Assembly (NCBI RefSeq): GCF_002205165.1
Contig: NZ_NIVS01000037.1
Span: forward strand, 1 to 64,000
Source of the DNA: Stenotrophomonas maltophilia
GTDB lineage: Bacteria > Pseudomonadota > Gammaproteobacteria > Xanthomonadales > Xanthomonadaceae
DNA length: 64,000 nt
Reading direction: 5' to 3'
Shown here: positions 36,440 through 46,565 of the stretch, in pieces
How the letters are laid out: every line of letters starts with the position of its first letter
How positions within the stretch are numbered: position 1 is the first letter of the stretch
Position numbers and translations under genes: made by a program
The notes under the pieces: model-generated
What the model saw: only the letters and a program-made list of their open reading frames with translations
Databases searched by the model: none
Told to the model about the DNA's origin: nothing

Positions 36440-37470
36440 TGGGCGCCGATCAGCCTCGGTTCTGGTTCGATCGGCACGCCGAACTTCTCCAGGACCGAGG
36501 CGGAGATCCGCCGCGCCAGCGCGAGCAGTTCCTCTCCGGTGGCCTGGCCATGGTTGACCAGCACCAGTGCGTGGCTGGGGGCCACGCCGGCGTCGCCATC
36601 GCGGTAGCCCTTCCAGCCGCAGCTCTCGATCATCCAGGCGGCGGAAATCTTGCGGCGACTGTCATCGTCGGCCGGGAACACCGGCAGCTCGGGGAAGTGC
36701 TGCAGCAGCACCTCCACCTGCTCCAAGGGCAGGATCGGGTTCTTGAAGAAGCTGCCCGCATTGCCGAGCACGTCTGGATCGGGCAGCTTGCGGCGGCGGA
36801 TGTTGATCACCGCGTTGGCGACGTCGGCGGCCACCGGCAGTTCAACCCCCATCGCCTCCATTTCCTCGGCGATCCCGGCATAGCCCAGGCGCAGGCCATG
36901 CAGCAGCGGCAGACGCAGCTCGATCGCGGTGATCAGGTAACGGTCCGGATCGTGCTTGAAGATGCTGTCGCGGTACGCGAACTGGCAGCCTTCGGCATCG
37001 AAGCGCACCCAGTCATTTTCGTGTCGGTCCCAGGCATCCACCGCCTGGATGAACTCGCCGACCTGCGCGCCGTACGCGCCGATGTTCTGGATCGGCGAGG
37101 CGCCGGCGGTACCCGGAATCAAGGCCAGGTTTTCCAGACCGGACAGGCCGTTCTGCAGCGACCACATCACCAGGCCATGCCAGTTCACGCCGGCACCGGC
37201 GCGCACGATGGTGTGGTCGGCGCGGTGTTCCAGGATCTCGATGCCGCGATTGGCGAACACCAGCACGGTGCCTTCCACGTTGTCGGCGATCAGCACATTG
37301 CTGCCGCTACCCAGCACCAGCAGCGGCTGGTCGGCGACGCGCGGCAGCGCCAGCACCTCCGGCAGCACGGCGGGGTCGAACACCTCCAGCAGCTGCGCGG
37401 CGGTGGCGTCGACGTGGAAGGTGTTGAGCGCCTTCAGCGAGGCGTTCTCGGTAATGGACCAGGCAGTCAT
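36433..37470 (-). CDS. murB: UDP-N-acetylenolpyruvoylglucosamine reductase
   Basis: MurB is the NADPH- and FAD-dependent reductase that makes UDP-N-acetylmuramate, the second committed step of peptidoglycan synthesis. The 345-residue protein is the type I form. The FAD-binding motif appears as [10 protein letters not shown], followed by [21 protein letters not shown] and the catalytic GSFFKNP with its serine. I start at ATG 37470 ([19 protein letters not shown]); GTG 37482 is a near alternative. It follows pyrD by eight bases and overlaps the EamA gene. Confidence 0.95.
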   Translation of the reverse strand: MTAWSITENASLKALNTFHVDATAAQLLEVFDPAVLPEVLALPRVADQPLLVLGSGSNVLIADNVEGTVLVFANRGIEILEHRADHTIVRAGAGVNWHGLVMWSLQNGLSGLENLALIPGTAGASPIQNIGAYGAQVGEFIQAVDAWDRHENDWVRFDAEGCQFAYRDSIFKHDPDRYLITAIELRLPLLHGLRLGYAGIAEEMEAMGVELPVAADVANAVINIRRRKLPDPDVLGNAGSFFKNPILPLEQVEVLLQHFPELPVFPADDDSRRKISAAWMIESCGWKGYRDGDAGVAPSHALVLVNHGQATGEELLALARRISASVLEKFGVPIEPEPRLIGAQW

Positions 37471-37478
37471 GGCGTCGT

Positions 37479-38534
37479 TCACAGCGGTGCCACCGCGCCG
37501 CGGCTGGGCGCCTCTCTGCGGCGGCGGATCGCCTCCACGCACTCGTGCACCAGCTCCGGGCCACGGAAGATCAGGCCGCTGTAGCACTGCACCAGCGCGG
37601 CGCCGGCGGCCATCTTTGCCACCGCGTCCGCGCCGGATTGGATGCCGCCCACGCCGATCAACGGCAACGACTCGGGCAGGCGCGCGCGCAGGCGGCGCAG
37701 CACCAGGGTCGACTGGCCAAGCAACGGCGCGCCGGACAAGCCGCCGGCTTCGTTCGCACGCGGGTCACCGGCCACCGCACTGCGGTCGATGGTGGTGTTG
37801 GTGGCAATCACGCCGTCCACTTTGAGCTCACCAAGCACACGCGCGGCAGCATCGATATCGCGGTCGCTCAGATCCGGGGCGACCTTGACCAGCATCGGCA
37901 CCCGCTTGCCATGCTTGGCGGCCAGGCTTTCCTGGCTCTCGCGCAGCTGCGAAATCAGCTGGCGCAGCGCGGTCTCTTCCTGCAGCTCGCGCAGGCCGGC
38001 GGTGTTCGGCGAAGAGATGTTGACGGTGATGTAGTCGGCCAGCGGATACACCTTCTGCAGGCAGTGCTGGTAATCGTCGAACGCCTGCTCGTTGGGGGTG
38101 TCCTTGTTCTTGCCGATGTTGATGCCGAGCAGCCCGCTGCGGCGCTTGGCGCGTTCGACATTGCGGACCAGCGCATCCACGCCCAGGTTGTTGAAGCCCA
38201 TGCGGTTGATGATGGCCTGGTGGTCCGGCAGCCGGAACAGGCGCGGCTTCGGGTTGCCCGCTTGCGGGCGCGGGGTGATCGTGCCGATCTCCACGAAGCC
38301 GAAGCCCAGTGCCAGCAGCGCATCGATGTGCTCGCCGTTCTTGTCCAGGCCGGCAGCCAGGCCCACCGGATTCGGGAAACTCAGTCCGAACGCGTTGGTC
38401 GGCAGCGGTTCGATGCGGCGGCCCATCAGCGGCGTGGTGCCGGTGCGATAGGCCAGGTCCAGCGCGCTCAGGCCAAGGCCGTGGGCGCGTTCTGCATCAA
38501 GGGCGAACAGGAAGGGACGGGCAAGCGAGTACAT
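37479..38534 (-). CDS. pyrD: Dihydroorotate dehydrogenase (quinone), class 2
   Basis: PyrD is the membrane-associated flavoprotein that oxidises dihydroorotate to orotate with ubiquinone in pyrimidine synthesis. The 351-residue length and the N-terminal helix ([19 protein letters not shown]) mark class 2. The core contains [28 protein letters not shown] and the catalytic-serine segment [14 protein letters not shown], with KVAPDLSD later. I use ATG 38534, since the frame's upstream start is a TTG. It is followed closely by murB and preceded by a methyltransferase gene. Confidence 0.95.
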   Translation of the reverse strand: MYSLARPFLFALDAERAHGLGLSALDLAYRTGTTPLMGRRIEPLPTNAFGLSFPNPVGLAAGLDKNGEHIDALLALGFGFVEIGTITPRPQAGNPKPRLFRLPDHQAIINRMGFNNLGVDALVRNVERAKRRSGLLGINIGKNKDTPNEQAFDDYQHCLQKVYPLADYITVNISSPNTAGLRELQEETALRQLISQLRESQESLAAKHGKRVPMLVKVAPDLSDRDIDAAARVLGELKVDGVIATNTTIDRSAVAGDPRANEAGGLSGAPLLGQSTLVLRRLRARLPESLPLIGVGGIQSGADAVAKMAAGAALVQCYSGLIFRGPELVHECVEAIRRRREAPSRGAVAPL

Positions 38535-38543
38535 GGCGTTCAA

Positions 38544-39314
38544 TCAGTCCAGCGTGCCGACAAAGGCACGGGTTTGGTATTCAAAGGCGATCTGGCCGTC
38601 CACCGCGTGGGCGTCGAACAGCTGTTGCAGTGCCTCCAGCATCGGCGCGTGGCGCGGGTGACCGGCCTGCGGGGCATACGAGGAGGAGAGCAGGCGACCA
38701 CGCAGGCCCTCCAGGTCCATCCGCTGCACGTTCGGCAGGCGGGCCACGCCGCGCAGGCCCTCGCCGAACCACGCGCGCATGGTGTCATCATCCTGGTAGC
38801 GCTCGGCCACCTCCACGTAGTCGGTGCCGAACTCCTGCAGCAGCTGCTCATAGCCGATCAGGAACGGCGAGGCGTCGAGCAGACGCGAATTCCAGAACAC
38901 CAGCGCCATGCCTTCGGGCTGCAGGATGCGCGCCCATTCGCGGCGCACTGCGGTGGTATCGAACCAGTGGAAGGCCTGCGCGGCGGCGACCAGACCCACG
39001 CTGTTGTCGGCCAGGCCGGTCGCCTCGGCGGTGCCGTCGGCGACCTTCAGGCGCAGATAGTCCGGTGCCAGCAGCTGCTCGGCCGCTTCGCGCATCGCTG
39101 CGTTCGGCTCCACCGCGATGACCGGGTGGCCGGCGGCCAGGAACAGCCGGGTGGAAATGCCGGTGCCGGCGCCAATGTCGGCGACCAGGGTCTCGGTGGG
39201 TACACCGATGTCCTGGTGCAGCCAGTCCAGCAATGCCGGGGGATAGTCGGGACGGTAGCGGACGTAGTCGGCAACCCGACTGCTGAAGCGTTCGGTCGAA
39301 TCCGAGCGGCTCAT
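38544..39314 (-). CDS. Class I SAM-dependent methyltransferase
   Basis: The 256-residue protein has a Rossmann methyltransferase fold: motif I VADIGAGTGIS (about 43-53), an acidic end of strand 2 (VIAVEPN) and the motif around LVAAAQAFHWFD, typical of methyltransferase domain type 11. The N terminus (RFSSRVADYVRYRPDYP) is seen in Tam-like and uncharacterised small-molecule methyltransferases. The substrate is unknown. It starts at ATG 39314 and ends nine bases before pyrD; cotranscription with pyrD-murB is likely. Confidence 0.85.
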   Translation of the reverse strand: MSRSDSTERFSSRVADYVRYRPDYPPALLDWLHQDIGVPTETLVADIGAGTGISTRLFLAAGHPVIAVEPNAAMREAAEQLLAPDYLRLKVADGTAEATGLADNSVGLVAAAQAFHWFDTTAVRREWARILQPEGMALVFWNSRLLDASPFLIGYEQLLQEFGTDYVEVAERYQDDDTMRAWFGEGLRGVARLPNVQRMDLEGLRGRLLSSSYAPQAGHPRHAPMLEALQQLFDAHAVDGQIAFEYQTRAFVGTLD

Positions 39315-39321
39315 GTGCACC

Positions 39322-39606
39322 TCACGATTGGGTAGCGGCAAACCAGGCCAGTCCGCCGAAGAACAACAGAATCACCACCAGGGCCAGCAGGCTGCCGATC
39401 ACGATGATCCAGCCCAGGATCAGGCCGGCCAGCGCCATGCCATCGCCTTCCAGTTCCAGCGGGCGGCGGCGGATCTCGGCGCGGGCCAGGTGGCCGGTGA
39501 CGATCGCCGCGATGCTGCCGATGAAGGGCAGGGCGGTCCAGCCAAGGATGCCCATGATCAGGCTGACCACGGCCATGGCACTAGTTTGTCGGGGCGGAAG
39601 GCTCAT
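39322..39606 (-). CDS. DUF4190 small membrane protein
   Basis: The 94-residue protein has two long hydrophobic segments (about 10-40 and 60-88) separated by a charged loop (LARAEIRRRPLELEGDGMALAG). The pattern SLIMGILGW...GHLARAEIRR...G.ALAGLILGW is the DUF4190 signature of two-helix inner-membrane proteins of unknown function. It starts at ATG 39606. It lies just upstream of the methyltransferase and is probably cotranscribed with it. Confidence 0.75.
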   Translation of the reverse strand: MSLPPRQTSAMAVVSLIMGILGWTALPFIGSIAAIVTGHLARAEIRRRPLELEGDGMALAGLILGWIIVIGSLLALVVILLFFGGLAWFAATQS

Positions 39607-39656
39607 GCAGGTCCTGGTCGCGGTGGGGTGGTTCGATGATAGGGCCAGCGGCGGGT

Positions 39657-40445
39657 TTATCCCATCAGGACCTGGCCACCATCCACATTCAAGGTGTGCC
39701 CGGTGATCCAGCCCGCCAGCGGCGAGCACAGGAACAGCGCGGCGTTGGCGATGGCGGCCGGCTCGCCGAAGCGGCCGAACGGGATCTTCGCCAGGGTGTT
39801 CCGATACAGCTCCGGGTCCTGCTCGCGGCGGCGTGCCCACAAGCCATCCTCGAACTCGATCGAGCCCGGGGCAATGGCATTGACGCGGATCCGCTGCGGC
39901 GCCAAGGCCAGGGCCTGCGAGGTGGTGTAGTGCATCAGCGCGGCCTTGGCCGCCGCGTATGGCGCGCCACCCGGGCGCGGCTGCTGGGCAGCGATCGAGG
40001 CCAGGTTGAGAATGCAGGCATCCGCGGACTGATGCAGCCAGGGCAGTGCCAGCCGCGAAGCCCGCACGGCGGACATCAGGTCGACATTCAAACTGGCTTC
40101 CCAGCCGGCTTCATCGTCGGCCATGCCGTAGCCGGTCGCGTTGTTGACCAGTACGTCGATACCGCCCAGCGCCTGCGCGGCATCGCCCAGCCAACGGGCG
40201 ATGTCGTCCAGTTGGGAGAGATCTGCACTGGCCGTGTGCACGGCCAGGCCGAGGGCTGCGGCATCCGCACGCAGCGCGGCCAGGCCGGCCTCACCGCGTG
40301 CGCAGACCGAGACGCGGGCGCCTGCCGAAGCAAACGCCAGCGCCATCGCGCGCCCGATGCCCTTGCTGCCGCCGGCAATCAGTACCCGGCGCCCGGTGAA
40401 ATCCAGGCGCGGGCCGGCGGGCAGGTGGGGCGCGGGATCCATCAC
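39657..40445 (-). CDS. Short-chain dehydrogenase/reductase (SDR)
   Basis: The 262-residue SDR has [10 protein letters not shown] (about 24-33), VNNATGYG in place of the usual NNAG, a serine in ILNLASIAA and YAAAK with the catalytic Tyr and Lys; the C terminus is FabG-like ([13 protein letters not shown]). Its ATG overlaps the stop of the upstream aldehyde dehydrogenase gene (ATGA at 40442-40445), so translation is coupled and the two enzymes probably act in one catabolic pathway. The substrate is not predictable. Confidence 0.85.
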   Translation of the reverse strand: MMDPAPHLPAGPRLDFTGRRVLIAGGSKGIGRAMALAFASAGARVSVCARGEAGLAALRADAAALGLAVHTASADLSQLDDIARWLGDAAQALGGIDVLVNNATGYGMADDEAGWEASLNVDLMSAVRASRLALPWLHQSADACILNLASIAAQQPRPGGAPYAAAKAALMHYTTSQALALAPQRIRVNAIAPGSIEFEDGLWARRREQDPELYRNTLAKIPFGRFGEPAAIANAALFLCSPLAGWITGHTLNVDGGQVLMG

Positions 40446-41974
40446 AGGTCGAACTTGATGCCCTGGGCCAGCGGCAGCGAATCGGAGTAGTTGATGGTGT
40501 TGGTCTGGCGGCGCATGTAGACCTTCCAGGCATCCGAGCCGGACTCACGGCCACCGCCGGTGTCCTTCTCGCCGCCGAACGCACCGCCGATCTCCGCACC
40601 CGAGGTGCCGATGTTGACGTTGGCGATGCCGCAATCCGAACCGGCGGCCGAGAGGAAGCGCTCGGCGGTTTTCAGATTGGTGGTGAAGATCGAGGAGGAC
40701 AGGCCCTGCGGCACGCCGTTCTGCATGTCGATCGCTTCGTCCAGCGTGCTGTACTTCATCACGTACAGGATCGGGGCGAAGGTCTCGTGCTGGACGACCT
40801 CATCGCTGTTCTTCAGGCCGGTCACGATGGCCGGCAGCACGAAGTTGCCGGCGCGGTCGATGCGGGTACCACCGGTCTGCACGGTGCCGCCGCTGGCCTT
40901 GGCCTTCTCGATCGAGGCCAGGAACTGCTGCACGGCACCGTCGCTGTTGAGCGGGCCCATCAGGTTGGCCGGGTCGGTCGGATCGCCGATCTTGCCTTCC
41001 ACCTGCTTGTACGCCTTGATCAGCGTGGCCAGCACGTCGTCATGGATGGATTCGTGCACGATCAGGCGGCGCGTGGTGGTGCAGCGCTGGCCGGCGGTGC
41101 CCACGGCGCCGAACACGATGCCCGGGATCGCCAGCTTCAGGTCGGCGGTTTCATCCAGGATGATCGCGTTGTTGCCACCCAGCTCCAGCAGGCAGCGGCC
41201 GAGGCGATGCGCGACCTTCTCGGCGACCTGGCGGCCGACCTGGGTCGAGCCGGTGAAGCTGATCAGCGGCACGCGCTTGTCGGCCACCATCTTCTGCGAC
41301 AGCTCGGTGCCGGCATCGTTGATCAGGAAGAACAGGTCCGGGAACCCGCCCTCGCGCAGCGCTTCATTGCAGATGCGCATGGACGCGATCGCGGTCAGCG
41401 GCGTCTTGTTGGACGGCTTCCACAGGCAGATATCGCCGCAGATCGTGGCCAGGAACGAGTTCCAGGCCCACACCGCAACCGGGAAGTTGAACGCACTGAT
41501 GATGCCGACCAGGCCCAGCGGCTGGTACTGCTCATACATCCGGTGGCCCGGGCGCTCGGAATGCATCGTGTAGCCATAGAGCATGCGGCTCTGGCCCACG
41601 GCGAAGTCGGCGATGTCGATCATCTCCTGCACTTCGCCATCGCCCTCGGGCTTGCTCTTGCCCATTTCCAGCGCGACCAGGGAGCCCAGGGCGTCCTTGT
41701 TGGCGCGCAGGGCTTCGCCACACAGGCGCACGGCTTCGCCGCGGCGCGGGGCCGGGGTGGTGCGCCAGACCTTGAAGGCCTCCTGCGCGCGGGCCACGAT
41801 GGTTTCGTAGTCGGCGTCGGTGGTCGCGTAGACCTTGGCGATGGCTTCGCCGGTGGTCGGGTTCACCGGGGTGATCACACCGGCATCGGTGGCCGAGGAC
41901 CACTCGCCGTTGCCAAGGTAGGTGCCAGCGTTGGTCGCGTCGAGGCCGAGGGCCTTGAGCAGGTCAGAGGACAT
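40442..41974 (-). CDS. amaB: ALDH7-type aldehyde dehydrogenase (piperideine-6-carboxylate / 2-aminoadipate semialdehyde dehydrogenase)
   Basis: The 510-residue protein belongs to the ALDH7/antiquitin group, whose bacterial members (AmaB) oxidise L-2-aminoadipate 6-semialdehyde in lysine or pipecolate breakdown. It has [31 protein letters not shown] with the general-base Glu, and the nucleophilic Cys in [10 protein letters not shown]. The C-terminal [22 protein letters not shown] is typical of ALDH7. I start at ATG 41974 after AGGAG. Lysine catabolism is inferred; the coupled SDR is not a standard partner of amaB. Confidence 0.85.
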   Translation of the reverse strand: MSSDLLKALGLDATNAGTYLGNGEWSSATDAGVITPVNPTTGEAIAKVYATTDADYETIVARAQEAFKVWRTTPAPRRGEAVRLCGEALRANKDALGSLVALEMGKSKPEGDGEVQEMIDIADFAVGQSRMLYGYTMHSERPGHRMYEQYQPLGLVGIISAFNFPVAVWAWNSFLATICGDICLWKPSNKTPLTAIASMRICNEALREGGFPDLFFLINDAGTELSQKMVADKRVPLISFTGSTQVGRQVAEKVAHRLGRCLLELGGNNAIILDETADLKLAIPGIVFGAVGTAGQRCTTTRRLIVHESIHDDVLATLIKAYKQVEGKIGDPTDPANLMGPLNSDGAVQQFLASIEKAKASGGTVQTGGTRIDRAGNFVLPAIVTGLKNSDEVVQHETFAPILYVMKYSTLDEAIDMQNGVPQGLSSSIFTTNLKTAERFLSAAGSDCGIANVNIGTSGAEIGGAFGGEKDTGGGRESGSDAWKVYMRRQTNTINYSDSLPLAQGIKFDL

Positions 41975-42295
41975 GCAAACTCCTGTTGCGTTGCGTTTGT
42001 AAGGCGCTGGCCGCTGGCAGGGTGGGGGGCGGCAAGCTGAACCCGGAATGGTAACAGAGGCCACGATCGGGCCTCCCGGGACTTTGACGCGCAAGAGGCA
42101 AGGACGACATGCCTGTCTATCTCCTTGATTTGACTGATCAAGTGAACAGGTTCAGTTTGTTGCACGGTCATCTTTGTGAGATTTCTGTAAGATTGCCGAC
42201 GGTTTAGTGACCATACATTTGCTCAAGTCTTGTGGAACGACGGGGAGGTCGCTTGCGCAGGCGGGAACGGGAGACCGTTCCAGCGGGCATCCCTG

Positions 42296-43768
42296 ATGGA
42301 GACGTTGCTTTTGCTACATGGATCCGTAGAACAGTTGCCCGCGCGGCGTGGACGCCAGCGTGTGACTGCCGAGGCGCGCGCTGCACTGGATGTGTGGCTG
42401 CGGGTGGGAGATCTGCTGCTGGTGCCAAGTACCGCGGCGTTGACCCATATCGCCACGTACGGCTGGCTTCCGCCGACGCACCCGCAGCGGGTGGTGTTCG
42501 GGGCCGTGTTGCTGTGCACGCTGGTCTGCTTCAGTCTTGCCCCGGTCTATCGCGAGTGGCGTAACCGCGGTCTTCTCTCCGATCTATGGACGCTGTTCCT
42601 GGGCTGGACGGGTGTATTTGCCCTGTTCTCCATGTACTCGGTGTTGATCGATATGGCCGATACGGTGCCAGCCTCATGGCTGGTCGGCTGGTACTCGTCA
42701 GGCCTGATCGCCATGAGTGCCACCCGCATCGGCATCCGCTTCCGCCTGCACCGATTGCGGGAGCGCGGGCTGGATCGACAGCGTGTGCTCCTGGTCGGCC
42801 TGCGTGCACCGGCATTGAAGGTGCACCGGTTGCTGCGCAGTCGCCCGGAAATCGGCAAAGAGGTCATCGGCTACTTCGCAGGTCCCGATGACATTGCGCT
42901 GCGCAGAGAGGGGGCCGATGCGCCGCGGCGTCTAGGTGATCTGGATGGCCTTGAGGCCTATCTCGACGCTCATCGCGGCCAGATCGAGCAGATATGGGTG
43001 TCGCTTCCGCTGGGTGGACGTGCGCGGTTGAAAGACGTTCTCCGGTTGCTGGAGCGCTACCCCGTGCAGGTGCGGCTCGTGCCGGATACCACTGGCTTGG
43101 GGGCGCTTAATCCAGGTGTGCATCAGGTCGGTAGCGTGCCGATGATCGGCGTGCGCCAAGGCGTGGTGGAGCCGCGCTTCCTCATCATCAAACGTGTCGA
43201 GGACTTCCTGGTTGCTGGCATTGCCGTGGTCCTGTTGTCGCCCCTGTTGGGCGTGCTGGCGCTTGGGGTCAAGCTGAGCTCGCCCGGGCCGATATTGTTC
43301 CGGCAGCGACGCCATGGGCTGGATGGCAAGGAATTCTGGATGCTCAAGTTCCGCTCGATGCGTGTGCATGCCGAGGCGCCGGACAAAGTGACGCAGGCTA
43401 CTCGCAACGATCCGCGTGTGACCCGCTTTGGTGCCTTCCTGCGTCGTAGCAGCCTTGATGAACTGCCGCAGTTCTTCAATGTGCTGGGTGGAAGCATGTC
43501 GGTCGTTGGGCCGAGGCCGCATGCGGTCCAGCACAACAATCAATACGAGCGGCTGATTGAGCGCTACATGCATCGTCACTACGTCAAGCCGGGTATCACT
43601 GGCTGGGCGCAGGTCCACGGGCTGCGAGGGGAGACGCCTCAACTGCGCCAGATGAAAAAGCGCGTGCAGTACGACATCGACTACATCCGTCGGTGGAGTC
43701 CATTGCTGGATGTGCGGATCATTGCGCTGACGATACTCAAGGTGCTTGGGCAGAAGTCGGCATACTGA
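42296..43768 (+). CDS. Undecaprenyl-phosphate sugar-1-phosphate transferase (GumD/WcaJ-like)
   Basis: This enzyme starts repeat-unit assembly by moving a hexose-1-phosphate, typically glucose, to undecaprenyl phosphate at the inner membrane. About five N-terminal membrane helices and a Rossmann-like CoA-binding-type domain (RQRVLLVGLRAPALKVHRLL) precede the C-terminal transferase domain. That domain has a reentrant helix (FLVAGIAVVLLSPLLGVLAL), the motif FWMLKFRSM and the conserved SSLDELPQFFNVLGGSMSVVGPRPH. Length from ATG 42296 is 490 residues; a TTG at 42230 is an alternative start. It heads the exopolysaccharide locus and is followed by a wzb-type gene. Confidence 0.9.
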   Translation: METLLLLHGSVEQLPARRGRQRVTAEARAALDVWLRVGDLLLVPSTAALTHIATYGWLPPTHPQRVVFGAVLLCTLVCFSLAPVYREWRNRGLLSDLWTLFLGWTGVFALFSMYSVLIDMADTVPASWLVGWYSSGLIAMSATRIGIRFRLHRLRERGLDRQRVLLVGLRAPALKVHRLLRSRPEIGKEVIGYFAGPDDIALRREGADAPRRLGDLDGLEAYLDAHRGQIEQIWVSLPLGGRARLKDVLRLLERYPVQVRLVPDTTGLGALNPGVHQVGSVPMIGVRQGVVEPRFLIIKRVEDFLVAGIAVVLLSPLLGVLALGVKLSSPGPILFRQRRHGLDGKEFWMLKFRSMRVHAEAPDKVTQATRNDPRVTRFGAFLRRSSLDELPQFFNVLGGSMSVVGPRPHAVQHNNQYERLIERYMHRHYVKPGITGWAQVHGLRGETPQLRQMKKRVQYDIDYIRRWSPLLDVRIIALTILKVLGQKSAY

Positions 43769-43801
43769 GCAGTCGCATCGTTGCAAAGTTAGGAGCGGTT
43801 T

Positions 43802-44236
43802 GTGTTCAAAAATATTCTTTTTGTATGTGTTGGAAATATTTGCCGTAGCCCATCGGCAGAAGTAATGTTACGGCAAGAAATTGAAGGGAAAGATATTCAA
43901 GTTTCGTCGGCGGGGCTTGGTGCTTTGGTGGACCATGGTATCGACGCGACGGCCCAGGAATTGCTGGTTGAGCACGGTTTGCACGGAGGCGGCCATCGCG
44001 CTCGACAGATAACCAAGGCAATCTTGGCGCGGTCTGACCTTGTCTTGGCAATGGAACGCAAGCATGTGCGTCGCATTGCTGAGATTGTGCCAGAGGCATC
44101 GGGAAAGACCTTTCTTCTGGGGAAATGGCAGCAGGAGCGTGAAATTCCGGATCCCTATCGTCAACAACGGCCGGCATTTGAACACGTCTATAGACTAATG
44201 GCTGAAGGTGTGCAGAGTTGGGCGCGCCACCTATGA
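43802..44236 (+). CDS. wzb: Low-molecular-weight protein-tyrosine phosphatase (Wzb/Etp-like)
   Basis: Wzb dephosphorylates the tyrosine-rich tail of Wzc and so controls polymer export. The 144-residue protein has the P-loop CVGNICRS (Cys9 nucleophile, Arg15) directly at the N terminus and the general-acid loop IPDPYRQQ near 115. It starts with GTG at 43802, with AGGAG nearby. It follows the sugar transferase by 33 bases, so the two are likely cotranscribed, although its partner wzc lies more than 10 kb away on the far side of the minus-strand sugar genes. Confidence 0.92.
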   Translation: MFKNILFVCVGNICRSPSAEVMLRQEIEGKDIQVSSAGLGALVDHGIDATAQELLVEHGLHGGGHRARQITKAILARSDLVLAMERKHVRRIAEIVPEASGKTFLLGKWQQEREIPDPYRQQRPAFEHVYRLMAEGVQSWARHL

Positions 44237-44599
44237 CGCTTGGTTGTCGCCAGTAAAAATGCATCGAGAATGTTTCGGTTGCATTCTTCCTTGGTCCCGC
44301 GATCAAGTGAAGAGCATTCCGTCCACGGCGATAGTGCGTCTCGCTCGCTGATGTCGCTAGATGAGTGTCTTGTTAATCGTATAAGGCCCACGTGCGGTAG
44401 ATCCAAAATCTCAATTTGTCCGCGAAACAGGCTGAATATATTGCAGATCACGCGCAAGGTACATGCACTTCCCGCTGCCGAGGGGAGGGCAAAGTACGCA
44501 TGCAATTTAAAGTTCATATTTTTTCGTGCGTTCGGCCGCGGAGATCGGCTTGCACCTCGGGCAGGCCCGAGGCGCCAAATCACTCCGCGGGAGATGAAG
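44237..44599. other. Gap between convergent wzb and epimerase genes
   Basis: No credible gene. The hairpin CCTCGGG-CAGG-CCCGAGG (44555-44572) lies downstream of the epimerase stop on the minus strand and could be a weak terminator, but no U tract follows. Base composition drops here and stays lower through the sugar genes. Confidence 0.45.
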
Positions 44600-45634
44600 C
44601 TAACGGCCCGCTTGACTCCACTCGGCGGGGCAGTCGTCCCTCCAGTCCTTCAGTGCTGATCGGAGGCTGTACTTGTACGGATAATTGGCCTGCACCAAGA
44701 AGGAAGGTTGAACATTGTTTGACCTTACCAGCTTTCGGATCCGTACTGGACTAAATGGATGCCTCAGCCTCAATGGCCTTGCCAATGTATCTATTACGTA
44801 AGCTGCAGTGAGAATTAACGGATAGGGGATGCTGGCCGTGAATCGCTTCCTACCAGAAACAGACTGAATCGCCGACACATACTCTTCGATGGAAGGACCT
44901 GGGTTCATGGAGCCATTGAACATAACTACACCAAGATTCTGCTCGGTTTGATGCCGATGAGTCCACCAGAATGCGTGGCACAGTTCTTTCACATAGATGC
45001 CAGCTTTTCGCGTCTTCCTATTCCCCATAAACGCGAAGTAACCAGCCTCTACCGCCTTCACCAATCGGGTGACGTTACCACCCTCCCCGGGGCCGAAGAC
45101 AACGCCGGGACGGGCAATAGTCAGTTTTCGGCCGTCCTTGTCGCCCGCTTGCCAAGCAAGATGTATCTTCTCTGCGGCGAGCTTTGACGAGCCGTAAGCC
45201 GTTACCGGAACAGGCAAAGTCCCCTCGTCCTTGGATGACTCGCCCACACCATACGGAGAAATCGAAGATGTGAAAATCAGGCGTTGACAGCCCATTTCCT
45301 TCGTCCAGTTCGTGACGTTCTCTGCCCCCAACAAGTTGGTCTGGAAGTACTCCCAATCCTCATGGCCGGGCTCCCGGTGGATTGCAGCGAAATTTGCGAC
45401 TAGAGTTACCTGCTCGGGTGGTGCCCAAACGATGCAGCTACGCACATCGCCTCTGATGAAACATATGCGATCGCCATGTTTGTCTAGCAGCTTCTTCCTG
45501 TAAGGAAATGGTTTCTCGCTGAGAGATTCAAGATCGAATAGATAGATCTTGTCGCTTATGGAGTGGCAGAGAAGGAAGTCTGCAAAGAAGCAACCAATAA
45601 ATCCACTTCCGCCGAATATAACCGTGCAACTCAT
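44600..45634 (-). CDS. NAD-dependent epimerase/dehydratase (extended SDR)
   Basis: The 344-residue protein has an N-terminal FGGSGFIG nucleotide-binding motif, a serine segment (IFTSSISPYG) and YGSSKLAAEK with catalytic Tyr and Lys, so it is a nucleotide-sugar epimerase, dehydratase or reductase. The mid part (ARPGVVFGPGEGGNVTRLV) is typical of WcaG/GalE-like enzymes. It is the last gene of the minus-strand sugar operon, 13 bases after a glycosyltransferase. The product sugar cannot be told from sequence. Confidence 0.85.
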   Translation of the reverse strand: MSCTVIFGGSGFIGCFFADFLLCHSISDKIYLFDLESLSEKPFPYRKKLLDKHGDRICFIRGDVRSCIVWAPPEQVTLVANFAAIHREPGHEDWEYFQTNLLGAENVTNWTKEMGCQRLIFTSSISPYGVGESSKDEGTLPVPVTAYGSSKLAAEKIHLAWQAGDKDGRKLTIARPGVVFGPGEGGNVTRLVKAVEAGYFAFMGNRKTRKAGIYVKELCHAFWWTHRHQTEQNLGVVMFNGSMNPGPSIEEYVSAIQSVSGRKRFTASIPYPLILTAAYVIDTLARPLRLRHPFSPVRIRKLVRSNNVQPSFLVQANYPYKYSLRSALKDWRDDCPAEWSQAGR

Positions 45635-45647
45635 CCGTAAACTCCTA

Positions 45648-46565
45648 CTAAATCCAGCCCATGATTGCGCTCACCGCGAGTACTGCCCTATCGCCGGCAC
45701 GTCTGCGGCCACGTCTAAATAAGATCCTCGCAAGTTGCACTCGGCGGCAGAGTCCGCTCTTCTTGTGCCAAATGCTGCTAAAATCTGCGGGTAAAACTTC
45801 CCTGTCGCTGACTGTAGAATCAATTACTCTAAGAAGTAATTGGACCTGTGTTCTATACCATCCGCTGCGAATCAATGAGAGTCGTCTAAGGGCCGCGGCA
45901 GGCGCTCCGCGCGCTCCTGTGTCGTTATGTTGATGCTGCCGATACTGCATGCTTGGATCAGGGTCGAAAGCCCAGGTCTGATTGAATGCGCGCGCTAGCG
46001 CGTATATGAGCCAGTCGTGATAGTGGATCTTTGAAGTGAGTGCTGGATTCTCGATCAAGAACGTCTGGACACGCCTCGCAAGTTTGGCAGTTAGAACGAA
46101 CGTGCATCCCTGCCCGGCTCCCTCGAACAAATAGTCAATGTCGGTCACTTTAGATTGCTGACAGAGCAGGCGCGTGCTGCCGCTCGGCCAAAACGCGGTT
46201 ACGGAGGAGGAGTAGCCGCTCGCATTGCCGTCGCCGAGCATTCTGACTGCGCGCGAGAGTTTGTCTTCAAGCCAGACATCATCCTGGTCGCAGAATGCGA
46301 CGTAGTCGAAGTCGGCGACACTAACAGTTCGAAGCAGGCGAAGAAAATTCTGACCGGCACCTCCCGAGACAGCATTGAAATCAACGATCCTCAGCGCTCC
46401 TGTAGAGAGATAAGCTCGCAGGACATCTGCCGTTCCGTCCGTAGAGCCGTCGTCACTTACCACAATGCAAGGATCAACCCCTGCCTGCCGCAAGACGCTA
46501 TCCAGTTGTTCCGGAAGCCAGGCTGCGCCATTGTAAGTCGCCATGAGGATGAGAATCTTCTTCAC
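45648..46565 (-). CDS. Family 2 glycosyltransferase
   Basis: The GT-A fold starts at once (ILMATYNGAAWLPEQLDSVL), with the SDDGSTDGT acidic motif and the DxD-like FCDQDDVWL, as in rhamnosyltransferase-type GT2 enzymes. Length 305 residues. It should transfer a sugar in the cytoplasm during repeat-unit assembly. The start overlaps the stop of the preceding glycosyltransferase gene by four bases (46562-46565). The acceptor and sugar are unknown. Confidence 0.88.
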   Translation of the reverse strand: MKKILILMATYNGAAWLPEQLDSVLRQAGVDPCIVVSDDGSTDGTADVLRAYLSTGALRIVDFNAVSGGAGQNFLRLLRTVSVADFDYVAFCDQDDVWLEDKLSRAVRMLGDGNASGYSSSVTAFWPSGSTRLLCQQSKVTDIDYLFEGAGQGCTFVLTAKLARRVQTFLIENPALTSKIHYHDWLIYALARAFNQTWAFDPDPSMQYRQHQHNDTGARGAPAAALRRLSLIRSGWYRTQVQLLLRVIDSTVSDREVLPADFSSIWHKKSGLCRRVQLARILFRRGRRRAGDRAVLAVSAIMGWI

